A stretch of 41,885 bases of DNA from a virus, in the IMG/VR virus record IMGVR_UViG_3300047457_000627, positions 1-41,885 of that record. One strand, 5' to 3'. A program made the translations under genes and the position numbers. The notes beneath the pieces are model-generated. The model was not told where the DNA came from and made no database searches. It was given only the letters and a program-made list of their open reading frames with translations. Positions 23,496 to 31,581 of this stretch are shown piece after piece. The stretch's first letter is position 1. Every line of letters begins with the position of its first letter.

Positions 23496-25651
23496 TCGGG
23501 GGCGGCGCGCAGAAGATCACGGTTGAGATCGGCGGCAAGATCGCCGCCAGCCTTGGCGCGTCGCTCCGTAAGGCCCAGACCCAGGTCAGCAGCTTCGGGC
23601 GGAACGTCAGCCGCACGATGAACGATGCGGCGACCGCGGGCAAGAAGGGATTCAAGAACATCTTCAGCAACGACCTGTGGCAAGGTGCTGCTGCAGGCGC
23701 CGCCAGTATCGGCGCAGGGATGATGCTGAGTGTCCGGGCCGCCGCAAAGTTTGAGCAGTCGCTGACCGAGATCAGCAAGACGGCGCAGCTCACGGGTACG
23801 CAAACGAAGGCACTCGGTGCAGACATCCTTCGGATGACGACCGAAACCAATCAGTCGGGAGAAGAACTTAATCGTGGCTTCAAGGCGCTGGTAGGCTCAG
23901 GTCTAGAATTCGAACTGGCCAACAAGGCTCTGCGCGGTACTGGTCGCGTGGCCACTGCCACGCAGAGCGATATTGAAGATGTAGCGCTGACCACATACCA
24001 GCTGATTAAAAACCTGAAGGTGTTGCCTGAGCAGACCGAGAAGGCGTTTGACATCCTCGCCTACTCGGGCAAGCAGGGCGCCTTCGAGCTGAAGGACATG
24101 GCAAGGGAGTTTCCCAAGGTGGCCTCGTCTGCTCAGAAGCTGGGCATCGTGGGCCTGAAGGGAACTGCCAGCCTCGGCGCAATGCTCCAGGTCGTGCGCC
24201 GTGGTGCGTCTGACTCCGGCACCGCAGCGAACAACCTGGTGAACCTGCTGGAGAAGATCACCGGCCAAGATGCGGTGAAGAACTTCAAGATGTTCGGCGT
24301 CGACATCGAAAAGGTGGTCAAGGATGCACAAAAGAACGGACTGAACCCACTCGAAGAGTCGATCAAGGTCATTCAGAAGCTGACCAAGGGAGATCCGTTC
24401 GCGCTGAACAAGCTGTTTGGCGACATGCAGGTGAAAGCAGCCCTGGCGCCGCTGCTGAAGGACTTCAAACAGTACGAGGATATCCGCGATCGGGCGCTGA
24501 AAGCCAACGGCATCATTGATGAGGACTACCTAAAACAGCTCAACACATTCGTCGGTCGAATGAAGAGCTTCACGGTTGCAACCGACCGGCTTGGCATCAC
24601 GCTGGGCAATGCGCTGCTGCCGTCGCTCACGCGCATTGCAAAAGCGCTGACTCCGATGATCGAGGGCTTTGCCAAGTTCGCCAGCGATCACCCGCGCATC
24701 ACCACCGGCATCGTGACAATCGCTGGAGCACTGGCTGGCCTCATTCTGATTGCTCCTGGCCTCAAGGCAGTCGCTGGAGGCTTCGCGTTTATCTGGAACA
24801 CCGTGGCCGGCATGAAGATTGGCGCCACTATCGCTGGCTGGCTCCCAGCGATTGTCAAATTTGCTCGTGTAGCAAGCATCGCTTCCTTGTCATTCGGCAA
24901 GGCGATGGGCGTAGCCATGCTGGGGGCCACAAAAGCAGTGATTAGCTTTGGTATTAGCGCTTTCGCAGCAATGCTGCCGCTGCTGCCGTGGATCGCCCTG
25001 ATCGCTGGCATTGGCGTGGCAATCTACCTGCTGGTGAAAAACTGGGGCGAGGTCAAGAAAGCAGCGGCGAACGCATGGGCCGGCATCCAGGCCGCCTGGG
25101 GCCGCTTCACCACCTGGATCGGCGGCGTCTTCAATAAGGCGCTCGGCGTCATCAAGGCATGGGCACCAAAGGTGCTGGGCTTCCTGTTCCCAGTTCCTGG
25201 CATGATCATCCGCCTGTTCACCAGCAGCGGCATCGGCCAGCGGATCATCACCTCAATCATCAAGGGGCTCAAGGCGAAGTTCGGCGCGCTCGTTGGATGG
25301 GTCCGCGGCGCCTGGAGCAACATCAGCAGCGTCTTCGGTGGCGGCGGTGGCGCTGCACCGGCCGCAGCCCCGCAGCCACCCGGCCGCGCGATCGGTGGCG
25401 CTGTGCGCGCAGGCTTCCCCTACGTCGTCGGCGAACGGCGGCGTGAGCTGTTCGTGCCTGGCATGGATGGCGCGATCATCCCCCGCGTCGCACGCCCCGT
25501 CGCAGCCGGCGGCGGTGTCACGATCAATGCCCCCGTTACGATCAACGCAGCGGGTGGCAACGCCATGGAGATCCGCAACCAGGTGCGCGCCGCCTTCGAG
25601 GATCTGATGGCGATGGCCTCCAGCGGCTACCGCGTCGCCCTGAACGACTGA
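23492..25651 (+). CDS. Tail tape measure protein (P2 gpT-like)
   Basis: The 719-residue protein lies where P2 T is found and has the family order: an N-terminal ASLGASLRKAQTQVSSFGRN helix, a KFEQSLTEISKTAQLTGTQT region, long helical parts with TATQSDIEDVALTTYQLIK, two hydrophobic stretches (about 395-430 and 480-510) that could insert in the host membrane, and a C-terminal GGAVRAGFPYVVGERRRELF domain with VTINAPVTINAAGG. At about 1.5 angstrom per residue the tail would be near 110 nm. GC is slightly lower than in neighbouring genes. Confidence 0.95.
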   Translation: MIGGGAQKITVEIGGKIAASLGASLRKAQTQVSSFGRNVSRTMNDAATAGKKGFKNIFSNDLWQGAAAGAASIGAGMMLSVRAAAKFEQSLTEISKTAQLTGTQTKALGADILRMTTETNQSGEELNRGFKALVGSGLEFELANKALRGTGRVATATQSDIEDVALTTYQLIKNLKVLPEQTEKAFDILAYSGKQGAFELKDMAREFPKVASSAQKLGIVGLKGTASLGAMLQVVRRGASDSGTAANNLVNLLEKITGQDAVKNFKMFGVDIEKVVKDAQKNGLNPLEESIKVIQKLTKGDPFALNKLFGDMQVKAALAPLLKDFKQYEDIRDRALKANGIIDEDYLKQLNTFVGRMKSFTVATDRLGITLGNALLPSLTRIAKALTPMIEGFAKFASDHPRITTGIVTIAGALAGLILIAPGLKAVAGGFAFIWNTVAGMKIGATIAGWLPAIVKFARVASIASLSFGKAMGVAMLGATKAVISFGISAFAAMLPLLPWIALIAGIGVAIYLLVKNWGEVKKAAANAWAGIQAAWGRFTTWIGGVFNKALGVIKAWAPKVLGFLFPVPGMIIRLFTSSGIGQRIITSIIKGLKAKFGALVGWVRGAWSNISSVFGGGGGAAPAAAPQPPGRAIGGAVRAGFPYVVGERRRELFVPGMDGAIIPRVARPVAAGGGVTINAPVTINAAGGNAMEIRNQVRAAFEDLMAMASSGYRVALND

Positions 25652-25655
25652 CGCC

Positions 25656-26585
25656 ATGGCACGCCCCCTTTTCCAGCTCGGCTCCTTCCAGTTCGATCTG
25701 CCCAACGGCGTGCCGCAGTCGCTCAATCGCACTGCCGAATACCGCTGGGAGGTGCAGGACCGTCTGCTGCGCGATCCTGCGGCGCAGTTCCTCGGCCCCG
25801 GCAGCCAAGAGATCACGCTTGATGGCGTGCTGTTTCCTGGCTTCAGCGGGCGTCAAAGCACGATGGAGACCCTGCGCGAGCTGGCCGCCAAAGGCGAGCC
25901 GCAGATGCTCACTGATGGCCTGGGCAAGGTTTACGGCAAGTGGGCGATCCGATCCGTGCAGGAGGGCCTCGGCACCTTCGCCCCGGGCGGCGGGGCCCGC
26001 CAGATCAGTTTCAACATCAGCCTGTTGCGCTACGTCGAAGACAACCCCGGGGAGGCCGCCAGCCCGCTCAGCATGAACAACGCCAGCAGCTATGCCGGCG
26101 TCACCAGCAACGCGCTCGCCGGCCTCTCACCGCTCACCAGCGCCGACAGCGCCTTCGCCGCTCTGGATTGGGCAACCAACCCGCAGTTCTCTGCGGTCTC
26201 CACTGCAGCACAAAGCGGCGGCCTCGGCCTGGGCCAGCTGGCGGCGATCAGTCGCTCGATCGTCAACCAGGACTATGTGGGCGCAGCGCTCAACGCCTTT
26301 GGCCTCAGCAGCCTCAGCAGCGGCCAGCAGGGCGTCTGGGCGCAGCTGGGCGTCAACGCTGCGCAGCTCGCGCAGCAGTGGGCCCTGGGCCGCGGCGGTG
26401 AAGCGATGAGCGTGGCGCTCGATGCGCTGCGGCCCGCCACCTCAGCGATGCTCACCACGCTCGGCGGCTCGGCCAATGGCGCTGCAGCGCTGGCCAGCCT
26501 GATCCAGGACGCGGCGACGATCACCACGCTGCTCGACGTGGATCCGATGATCACCGATGCCGTCCGCCAGGTGGTGCAGCCATGA
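25656..26585 (+). CDS. Tail protein U (P2 gpU-like), extended
   Basis: Residues 1-140 match P2 U: PLFQLGSFQFDLPNGVPQSL, QEITLDGVLFPGFSGRQ, and GKWAIRSVQEGLGTFAPGG. P2 U is about 159 residues, whereas this protein has 309. The extra C-terminal half is Ala/Ser/Leu-rich helix (SLSSGQQGVWAQLGVNAAQL). U lies at the tail tip in P2. It starts 4 nt after the tape measure. Confidence 0.9.
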   Translation: MARPLFQLGSFQFDLPNGVPQSLNRTAEYRWEVQDRLLRDPAAQFLGPGSQEITLDGVLFPGFSGRQSTMETLRELAAKGEPQMLTDGLGKVYGKWAIRSVQEGLGTFAPGGGARQISFNISLLRYVEDNPGEAASPLSMNNASSYAGVTSNALAGLSPLTSADSAFAALDWATNPQFSAVSTAAQSGGLGLGQLAAISRSIVNQDYVGAALNAFGLSSLSSGQQGVWAQLGVNAAQLAQQWALGRGGEAMSVALDALRPATSAMLTTLGGSANGAAALASLIQDAATITTLLDVDPMITDAVRQVVQP

Positions 26586-26827
26586 GCCAGCTCTACGTCA
26601 CCCGCCAGTTCGATGAGCTCGATCACATCTGCTGGCGGTACTACGGCCGGACGCAGCAGACCGTCGAGGCGGTGATGCTGGCCAACCCGAACCTGGCGGA
26701 TCTGATGCCGATCCTGCCCGAGGGCCTGCAGATCCTGCTGCCTGATCTGCCGACGCCGAGCACCAGCGAGACGGTGCGGATCTGGGATCAGCTGCCGACA
26801 GCGGCGGCCGGCACCGGAGCAGCATGA
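26582..26827 (+). CDS. Tail protein X (LysM-like)
   Basis: The 81-residue protein has the P2 X pattern with DELDHICWRYYGRTQQTVEA, ANPNLADLMPILPEG and LQILLPDLP, a LysM-like fold. It is coupled to U and D by overlapping start and stop codons. P2 X is a small essential tail part. Confidence 0.93.
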   Translation: MSQLYVTRQFDELDHICWRYYGRTQQTVEAVMLANPNLADLMPILPEGLQILLPDLPTPSTSETVRIWDQLPTAAAGTGAA

Positions 26828-28218
26828 CGAAACCAGCGTTTCGCATCGAAGCGAACGGCGGCGACATCACCAAACTGATCGCGGATCGGCTGATCAGTAT
26901 GCGCCTGAACGAACAGGCCGAGCAGCAGAGCGACAGCCTGGAGATCAGCCTCGACGATCGCGACAAATGCGTGCCGGTGCCGGCGAACGGGACATGGCTG
27001 CGCGTCTGGCTGGGCTACTCCAGTGGCGGGCGCAAACCTGTCTACATGGGCGCCTTCGCGGTTGATGAGGTGGAGCTCAGCATGGGCCCCCGCTCGATGG
27101 TGATCAAGGCGACCGCCAGCAACACTGCACCGACCCTGCAGAAGGAGCAGCGCACCAAGAGCTGGCACGACACCACGCTCGGCGCGGTGGTGCAGGAAAT
27201 CGCCGGGCGCCACAACGTCGTGCCGGTGATCAAGGGCCAGCTGGCGAGCATCCAGATCAAGCACGAGGACCAGACCAACGAGAGCGACCAGGCGTTCCTC
27301 ACCCGCCTAGCGGAGAAGTTCAAGGCGACCATCAAGCCGGCCGACGGCAAGCTGGTGGTGGTGCCCCGGGCATCAGCTGACAACGCCGGCAACGTCACCA
27401 TCAAGCAGGAAGAGGTGACCAACTGGCGCGCTACGCTGAAGAACCGCGGCGCCTATGGCGGCGTGAAGGCGCGCTACCTGGACCGGACGCTCAACAAGGA
27501 GAAGACCGTCTCCGCCGGTCAGAGCAGCGGCGCGCTGCCGGTGTTCGAGGAAAAGCAGCTCTTCAAGACCCAGGCCGAAGCGCAGAAGGCTGCCGAGAGC
27601 CGGCTGCAGTCCCTCCGCGCGGGCGAGGTGCGCGTCAGCATCACGCTGCCCGGGCGGCCGGATGTGAACGCCGAGGGCCTGGTGACGCTGCAGGGCTTCC
27701 GCAGCGAGGTGGACGGCACCTGGAACGTGAAGCAGGTGACGCACGACCTGAGCGGTTCGGGCTATCTCACCACCGTCGAATGCGGCACCCAGGGCGAGGA
27801 GAGCAACGACTGGAGCACCGGCCGCGATAGCCAGGGTCGCGCGAGCGCAGGTGGCACCAAGGGCGTGATCGCGCGCACCGGCAGCAGCGGGGACAGCACC
27901 GGCCCGCATCTCGACGCACGCTGGGCGGATGGGCGCCGGATCAGCGCCGCCGACGCCGATCGCTACCTGCGCATCAATGGGCGCGCGCCGAGTTCCTACC
28001 GCGTCACCAGCAGTTATGGCCCGCGCAATCTCTTCGGCCGCAGTTTCCACTACGGCATTGACTTCGGTACGCCGAGCGGCTCATCTATCACCCTGATCAA
28101 CGGCGCTAGCTACGCACGCAACCTCGGCTACACAGGCGCCGGCGGCTACGCCGTTCAGATCAACACCCCCGAAGGACCGATGAAGCTGCTGCACTTACAG
28201 GCTGGCTCAGCCCGTTAG
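26824..28218 (+). CDS. Late tail protein D fused to M23-like domain
   Basis: Residues 1-320 match P2 gpD (hub protein): DITKLIADRLISMRLNEQ, SLEISLDDRDK, TKSWHDTTLGAVVQEIAGRH and the RPDVNAEGLVTLQGFRSEVD block. From about residue 390 there is an M23/lysostaphin-like module with a metal-binding FHYGIDFGTPSG (His409, Asp413) and LLHLQAGS (His457), but the usual HxH has Gln at the last position. The fusion would place a peptidoglycan hydrolase-like or wall-binding domain at the tail hub. Catalysis is doubtful because of the Gln. Confidence 0.9.
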   Translation: MTKPAFRIEANGGDITKLIADRLISMRLNEQAEQQSDSLEISLDDRDKCVPVPANGTWLRVWLGYSSGGRKPVYMGAFAVDEVELSMGPRSMVIKATASNTAPTLQKEQRTKSWHDTTLGAVVQEIAGRHNVVPVIKGQLASIQIKHEDQTNESDQAFLTRLAEKFKATIKPADGKLVVVPRASADNAGNVTIKQEEVTNWRATLKNRGAYGGVKARYLDRTLNKEKTVSAGQSSGALPVFEEKQLFKTQAEAQKAAESRLQSLRAGEVRVSITLPGRPDVNAEGLVTLQGFRSEVDGTWNVKQVTHDLSGSGYLTTVECGTQGEESNDWSTGRDSQGRASAGGTKGVIARTGSSGDSTGPHLDARWADGRRISAADADRYLRINGRAPSSYRVTSSYGPRNLFGRSFHYGIDFGTPSGSSITLINGASYARNLGYTGAGGYAVQINTPEGPMKLLHLQAGSAR

Positions 28219-28229
28219 CGCGCCATCAG

Positions 28230-28235
28230 TAGACT
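28230..28235 (+). promoter_or_regulatory. Late -10-like hexamer TAGACT upstream of lysis block
   Basis: TAGACT is in the 38-nt gap after gene D, 21 nt before ATG 28257. It fits the spacing of the other late hexamers and would allow separate lysis-gene transcription. Confidence 0.35.
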
Positions 28236-28256
28236 TAGCAGGACAGGGCGTTCTGT

Positions 28257-28523
28257 ATGGCTGAACACGAGGTCTCCCACGGAGACATCCTGCACAAGCT
28301 CGGCGTCATGGAAGGCAAGCTCGACGCCATGCACCAGAGCCTGGCCCAGAAGCACACCGACATCGCCGACGCTTTCAAGCGACTGGGTGAAGTCGAGAAG
28401 CGCGTCGCCCAGGGCGTCATCCTTGCCGTGGTGCTGAGCATGGTGATGCCGCTGGTGTGGACAGCAGCCAGCCCACGCCTACACTTCGGCGCAGAACATC
28501 CGGTGGAGGCGCGCCAGCGATGA
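28257..28523 (+). CDS. Coiled-coil single-TM protein (XhlA/holin-like)
   Basis: The 88-residue protein has a polar heptad-like region (DILHKLGVMEGKLDAMHQSL, then DIADAFKRLGEVEKRV), one hydrophobic segment (GVILAVVLSMVMPLVWTAA) near residues 53-71 and a short polar end. This is the layout of XhlA/hemolysin-type lysis accessory proteins. Its position before a peptidase and close to a lysozyme supports a lysis role, which remains inferred. Confidence 0.65.
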   Translation: MAEHEVSHGDILHKLGVMEGKLDAMHQSLAQKHTDIADAFKRLGEVEKRVAQGVILAVVLSMVMPLVWTAASPRLHFGAEHPVEARQR

Positions 28524-29239
28524 TCCAAGAGCTGATCGGCGACCTCGTTCCATTCTTTGAGCACTGGAAGGGGCTACCGCATCAGCGCGCTGCAGTTCAG
28601 CAGTTTTGGGACGCGGTTCCCGCAAGCCTCAAGAAGCGCGACGCAAGTTGGTACGAAACTTGGAAGGCCGCCGGCAAGCAGGATGAACCGCGCAGCAAGA
28701 CCAACCCGCTGCAGGTGCGCTACTTCAGCCAGCGCGACAGCGCCACTGAGCACGCGCTGCGGATGTGCTTCAGCAGCAGCTGCGCCATGCTGCTTGAAGC
28801 GCTAAAGCCCGGCACTCTCACCGGCCCCAACGGCGACGATGCTTATCTGGGCCGCGTGCTCCGCTACGGAGACACCACTGACCCGATCAGCCAGGGCAAA
28901 GCCCTGCAGTCCTATGGCGTCGAGGCGCGGATGGTGCGCAACGCCAGCTGGAGCACGATCAAGGATCAGATCGACAAGGGCATCCCGGTGCCGATGGGAA
29001 TCCTCCATCGAGGGCATGTCAGCGCCCCCACGGGCGGCGGCCACTGGATCTGCGCGATCGGCTACACCGACGACGCCGTCATCGCCCACGATCCCTTCGG
29101 CGATCTCGACCTGGTGAGCGGCTCCTACGTCAACAACTGGGGCGCGCGCCTGCGCTACAGCAAGAAGAACCTCGGCCCGCGCTGGATGGTCGAGGGGCCC
29201 GGCAGCGGTTGGGCCATAGTGGCCGAACCCCTGACCTAA
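28520..29239 (+). CDS. C39-family papain-like peptidase
   Basis: The 239-residue protein has a catalytic Cys in CFSSSCAMLLEAL (Cys88, with Cys83 nearby), His175 in GGGHWICAIGY and Asp191 in AHDPFGDLD. This is the C39-like fold that in phages acts as an endolysin-type peptidase or tail-associated hydrolase. ATG 28520 has GGAGG upstream and overlaps the previous stop (ATGA). Lacking a signal peptide, it probably acts with the upstream membrane protein. Peptidoglycan as substrate is inferred from context. Confidence 0.8.
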   Translation: MIQELIGDLVPFFEHWKGLPHQRAAVQQFWDAVPASLKKRDASWYETWKAAGKQDEPRSKTNPLQVRYFSQRDSATEHALRMCFSSSCAMLLEALKPGTLTGPNGDDAYLGRVLRYGDTTDPISQGKALQSYGVEARMVRNASWSTIKDQIDKGIPVPMGILHRGHVSAPTGGGHWICAIGYTDDAVIAHDPFGDLDLVSGSYVNNWGARLRYSKKNLGPRWMVEGPGSGWAIVAEPLT

Positions 29240-29245
29240 GGCTCG

Positions 29246-29806
29246 ATGAAGCTCGCGGATCTGATCCGTGCCTACCCCGGAGTGCTGCCGGCCGGACGCT
29301 GCCAGGAGCTGATCGACGGCTTCGAGGATCGCGCCAGCCAGCACCTGATCCACACCGGCGACGCGCTCAGCTTCGCCGAGCTGAACATCACGCAGCACTG
29401 GCAGGAGGCGCACGACATCGCCTTCCAGGCGGTGCTGCCCTGGTTCGAGCAGTATTCACGCGACCTGGCGATCGGACCGACGCAGTGGCCTGAGGAACTG
29501 GCGTTCGAGGAGCTGCGGATCAAGCGGTATCGCCCCGGCGGTCAGGACCAGTTCGCGCCGCATGTGGACGTGGGCAGCCACGCCAGCGCGCGGCGGTTCC
29601 TGGCGGCGCTGCTCTACCTCAACGACGTGGAGGAGGGCGGCGAGACGGAGTTCCTGGCATGGGGCGACGACCACGTTCAGCGGTCCTGGTTTCCCCGGGC
29701 CGGCACCCTCCTGTTGTTCCCACCGCTCTGGCCCTGGCTGCACGCCGGCCGGCCCCCGCTGTCGGGCCCGAAGTACATCCTGACCACCTATCTGCACTAC
29801 CTCTAG
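29246..29806 (+). CDS. 2-oxoglutarate/Fe(II) oxygenase, prolyl-4-hydroxylase-like
   Basis: The 186-residue enzyme has the iron-binding HxD (His106-Val-Asp108 in FAPHVDVGSH), the distal His166 (WPWLHAGRP) and Lys176 for 2-oxoglutarate (SGPKYILTTYLHYL). Such oxygenases are frequent in cyanophages and other marine phages. They may hydroxylate virion proteins or nucleobases; the substrate here is unknown. A CATAGT box 25 nt ahead and the 6-nt spacing from the C39 gene suggest the same transcript. Confidence 0.9.
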   Translation: MKLADLIRAYPGVLPAGRCQELIDGFEDRASQHLIHTGDALSFAELNITQHWQEAHDIAFQAVLPWFEQYSRDLAIGPTQWPEELAFEELRIKRYRPGGQDQFAPHVDVGSHASARRFLAALLYLNDVEEGGETEFLAWGDDHVQRSWFPRAGTLLLFPPLWPWLHAGRPPLSGPKYILTTYLHYL

Positions 29807-29824
29807 CCTGGAAGGAGCTTCACC

Positions 29825-29968
29825 ATGACCATGAATCCAACCACCACCGCGATGATCGCCATCGGCGTTGCTGCCGCCAGCGAGATCATCGGCCTGTCGC
29901 CGCTGAAGGCGAACAGCATCCTGCAGCTGGTTCTGCAGTTCCTGCGCCTGGCCTTCCCCCGCCGCTGA
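29825..29968 (+). CDS. Small hydrophobic protein, 47 aa
   Basis: The frame from ATG 29825 to TGA 29966 gives TAMIAIGVAAASEIIGLSPL, then LQLVLQFLRLAFPRR. An AGGAG ribosome site (29813-29817) precedes the start. Its TGA overlaps the lysozyme ATG (TGATG), so the two are translationally coupled. One short hydrophobic helix and a basic end would suit a small holin or membrane helper. I recall similar tiny proteins next to lysozymes in cyanophages but cannot check. Confidence 0.7.
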   Translation: MTMNPTTTAMIAIGVAAASEIIGLSPLKANSILQLVLQFLRLAFPRR

Positions 29969-30411
29969 TGATCGACCGCACGGCGATGGTGCGCCAGCTC
30001 CGCCTCCACGAGGGGGAGCGGCTCAAGCCCTACCGCGACACGGTGGGCAAGCTCACGATCGGGGTGGGCCGCAACCTCGAGGACCGTGGCATCACGGCCC
30101 AGGAGTCGGCCATGCTGCTCGCCAACGACATCAGCCGCGAGGAGCGTGAGCTGATCAATGCGTTGCCATGGGTGGCGCAGCTCGATGAAGTGCGCCAGCG
30201 TGTGCTGCTCGACATGGCCTTCAACATGGGTATCGTCGGGCTGCTGGCGTTCAAGCGGACGCTGGCCACAATCCAGGCCGGCGACTACCAGGCCGCGGCA
30301 TCAATGATGCTCGACTCACGGTGGGCCAAGCAGGTGGGGCAGCGAGCCGAACGACTGAGCCGGATGATGGCGACCGGCAAGACGCCCCGGGAGCTGTGGC
30401 CAAAGCCGTGA
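29968..30411 (+). CDS. GH24 lysozyme (T4-type endolysin)
   Basis: The 147-residue endolysin has the catalytic triad layout Glu15-Asp24-Thr30 in RLHEGERLKPYRDTVGKLTIG, then GRNLEDRGIT, and a C-terminal end DSRWAKQVGQRAERLSRMM typical of the family. It cuts peptidoglycan glycan strands at lysis. ATG 29968 overlaps the upstream small-protein TGA, which marks the start; longer upstream reading has no support. There is no signal peptide, so a holin is needed. Confidence 0.95.
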   Translation: MIDRTAMVRQLRLHEGERLKPYRDTVGKLTIGVGRNLEDRGITAQESAMLLANDISREERELINALPWVAQLDEVRQRVLLDMAFNMGIVGLLAFKRTLATIQAGDYQAAASMMLDSRWAKQVGQRAERLSRMMATGKTPRELWPKP

Positions 30412-30632
30412 CCTACCGCCAGGGCCGGTTCGATCTGATCGTCGGCGGCGTGCTGCGGTCCTACCAACGATGGGAGGATCTGCCGGCTGTCTTTGATCAC
30501 GTCATCCGGTTCGAGCCGGCGATCCCGCCGGCGCCGCACACGCCGGAGCAGCACGCCGAGGCGGCAATGTGGAACCAACGACTGCAAGAACTGATGGAGG
30601 TGGAGCGTGCCCGCAGCAACTCGGATCGGTGA
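30408..30632 (+). CDS. Unknown protein, 74 aa
   Basis: GTG 30408 overlaps the lysozyme TGA, so translation is coupled. The sequence TYRQGRFDLIVGGVLRSYQR is followed by a VFDHVIRFEPA part and an acidic C-terminus (QELMEVERARSNSDR). No family is recognised. It overlaps the PAAR start by 26 nt. Confidence 0.65.
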   Translation: MTYRQGRFDLIVGGVLRSYQRWEDLPAVFDHVIRFEPAIPPAPHTPEQHAEAAMWNQRLQELMEVERARSNSDR

Positions 30633-30897
30633 CGCCGACATCCCGCACTGCTCCGGCATGGTGCGGGCGGAGGGCAGCGACAACGTTTTCGTGAACGGCA
30701 TCCCCTGGAGCCGCCAGGGCGACGTAAACACGCCGCACCTGTTGCCCAGTGTGCCGTGCCCGACGCACACGGCGCCGATCGCGGTGGGCAGCACCAGCGT
30801 GTTCGTGAACGGCAAGGGCGCAGGCCGCGTGGGTGATGCGATCAGCGGCTGCACGAGCGTGGCGGCTGGATCACCCAACGTGTTCTGCGGGCCCTGA
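30607..30897 (+). CDS. PAAR-motif spike tip protein
   Basis: The 96-residue protein has repeated PAAR strands: PAATRIGDADIPHCSG, NVFVNGIPWSRQGDVNTPH, and TSVFVNGKGAGRVGDAISG, ending CTSVAAGSPNVFCGP. PAAR proteins sharpen the tip of a gpV spike, using His/Cys to hold a metal ion. It is the last rightward late gene. A partial second copy of its 3' end is at 31887-31935. Confidence 0.93.
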   Translation: MPAATRIGDADIPHCSGMVRAEGSDNVFVNGIPWSRQGDVNTPHLLPSVPCPTHTAPIAVGSTSVFVNGKGAGRVGDAISGCTSVAAGSPNVFCGP

Positions 30898-30913
30898 GGG
30901 CGGTGGAGTCAAT

Positions 30914-30931
30914 GCCCCGGTTGCCCGGGGC
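30914..30931. terminator. Weak GC hairpin between convergent genes
   Basis: GCCCCGG (30914-30920) pairs with CCGGGGC (30925-30931) around TTGC between the PAAR gene and the leftward gene that ends at 30939. There is no T-run on either strand. It could act as a weak bidirectional stop. Confidence 0.3.
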
Positions 30932-30938
30932 GGTTCCC

Positions 30939-31118
30939 TCAGACGAACCACTCTTCGAGCATGGCGGCCATGTCCCGCATCTCTGCGGCCAGTGCCAGCC
31001 CACGCTCGATTGAGCGTCCGTACGCCTCGAGCGCTGCGTCGATCTCCGCGAGGACCATCTCGGTCTCACGGCGATCCGCCTCGATCTCGGCGAGGAGGGC
31101 GCGGGTCTCGTCAGTCAT
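30939..31118 (-). CDS. Small coiled-coil protein A, 59 aa
   Basis: The protein starts MTDETRALLAEIEADRRETE and is nearly all helix with heptad spacing, ending RDMAAMLEEWFV. It is paralogous to the gene at 32705-32896 (shared A-E-I-D-x-A-L-x-A-Y and S-I-E-R-G-L-A-L blocks and the E-W-F end). ATG 31118 has GGAG on the minus strand at a good distance. A conserved structured leader lies directly upstream. Function is unknown; a small regulator or anti-host factor is possible. Confidence 0.75.
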   Translation of the reverse strand: MTDETRALLAEIEADRRETEMVLAEIDAALEAYGRSIERGLALAAEMRDMAAMLEEWFV

Positions 31119-31250
31119 GGTGATCTCCGGTGGGTGGTGAGTCCTGGCGGACTCAGTGGGGTGCCAGGGGATGGACCACCACCGGGATCGGGACTGACTG
31201 CCCGCTCGGCCGAAGCCGCTATTTCTAGGTGCTGGGGGTCCTGCCCCCAC
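31119..31250 (-). ncRNA. Structured 5' leader A (candidate cis-regulatory RNA)
   Basis: On the minus strand the leader would begin at about 31250, right at hairpin P1 (GGGGG-CAGGA-CCCCC, 31234-31248). A UUCG hairpin at 31207-31218 and a hairpin GAGTCC/GGACTC (31139-31154) follow, and an outer stem pairs 31176-31185 with 31127-31137, so half of the ribosome site GGAG (31125-31128) is inside a helix. The leader at 32897-33020 has the same order and changes bases in pairs. Confidence 0.55.
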
Positions 31251-31256
31251 AAGATC

Positions 31257-31307
31257 AGTATGCACCCGCGTCGGCCCCGTGCACCGTCCGTGTCACAACT
31301 CTTCACA
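31257..31307 (-). promoter_or_regulatory. Direct-repeat promoter a
   Basis: The minus strand carries TGTGAAGAGTTGTGACA (31291-31307), two TGTGA units 10 bp apart, and CATACT (31257-31262) 30 nt downstream as the -10. Predicted start is near 31250, at the base of the leader hairpin. Confidence 0.6.
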
Positions 31308-31320
31308 ATCGAACGGGCAC

Positions 31321-31345
31321 AAAAAAAGGGGCCCCGCAGGGCCCC
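31321..31345 (-). terminator. Intrinsic terminator for leftward transcript
   Basis: On the minus strand GGGGCCC (31339-31345 side) pairs with GGGCCCC (31328-31334 side) around a four-base loop, directly followed by seven T residues (31327-31321). It would end the transcript of gene 31351-31539. Confidence 0.85.
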
Positions 31346-31350
31346 GGCGC

Positions 31351-31539
31351 TCACATATCCAGCGCTTCTTCCAGCTCACAGCAGGCGCTGAGCAGAGCGT
31401 CAACTGGCGGGCAGTTGCACAGCTCTTCCCACAGCTCGGTTGAGCTGGCGTCCCGCAGGGCCTGGAAGGCGGCTACCACTTCCTCGGCATTGCTGAGGAC
31501 GGCGGCCAGCTCCTGGATCTGGGTGGCGAGAGTATTCAT
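31351..31539 (-). CDS. Unknown helical protein, 62 aa
   Basis: The protein MNTLATQIQELAAVLSNAEE has a heptad-like helical start and a later CNCPPVDALLSACCELEEAL region with four cysteines, which could hold a metal ion or form disulfides. ATG 31539 is preferred to the upstream GTG because it lies just after a predicted promoter start (31582-31633). A strong terminator follows. No family is recognised. Confidence 0.65.
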   Translation of the reverse strand: MNTLATQIQELAAVLSNAEEVVAAFQALRDASSTELWEELCNCPPVDALLSACCELEEALDM

Positions 31540-31581
31540 CTGTCTAGGTGCGGGGTACAGGGCATCTCTGCCCATGACGAC

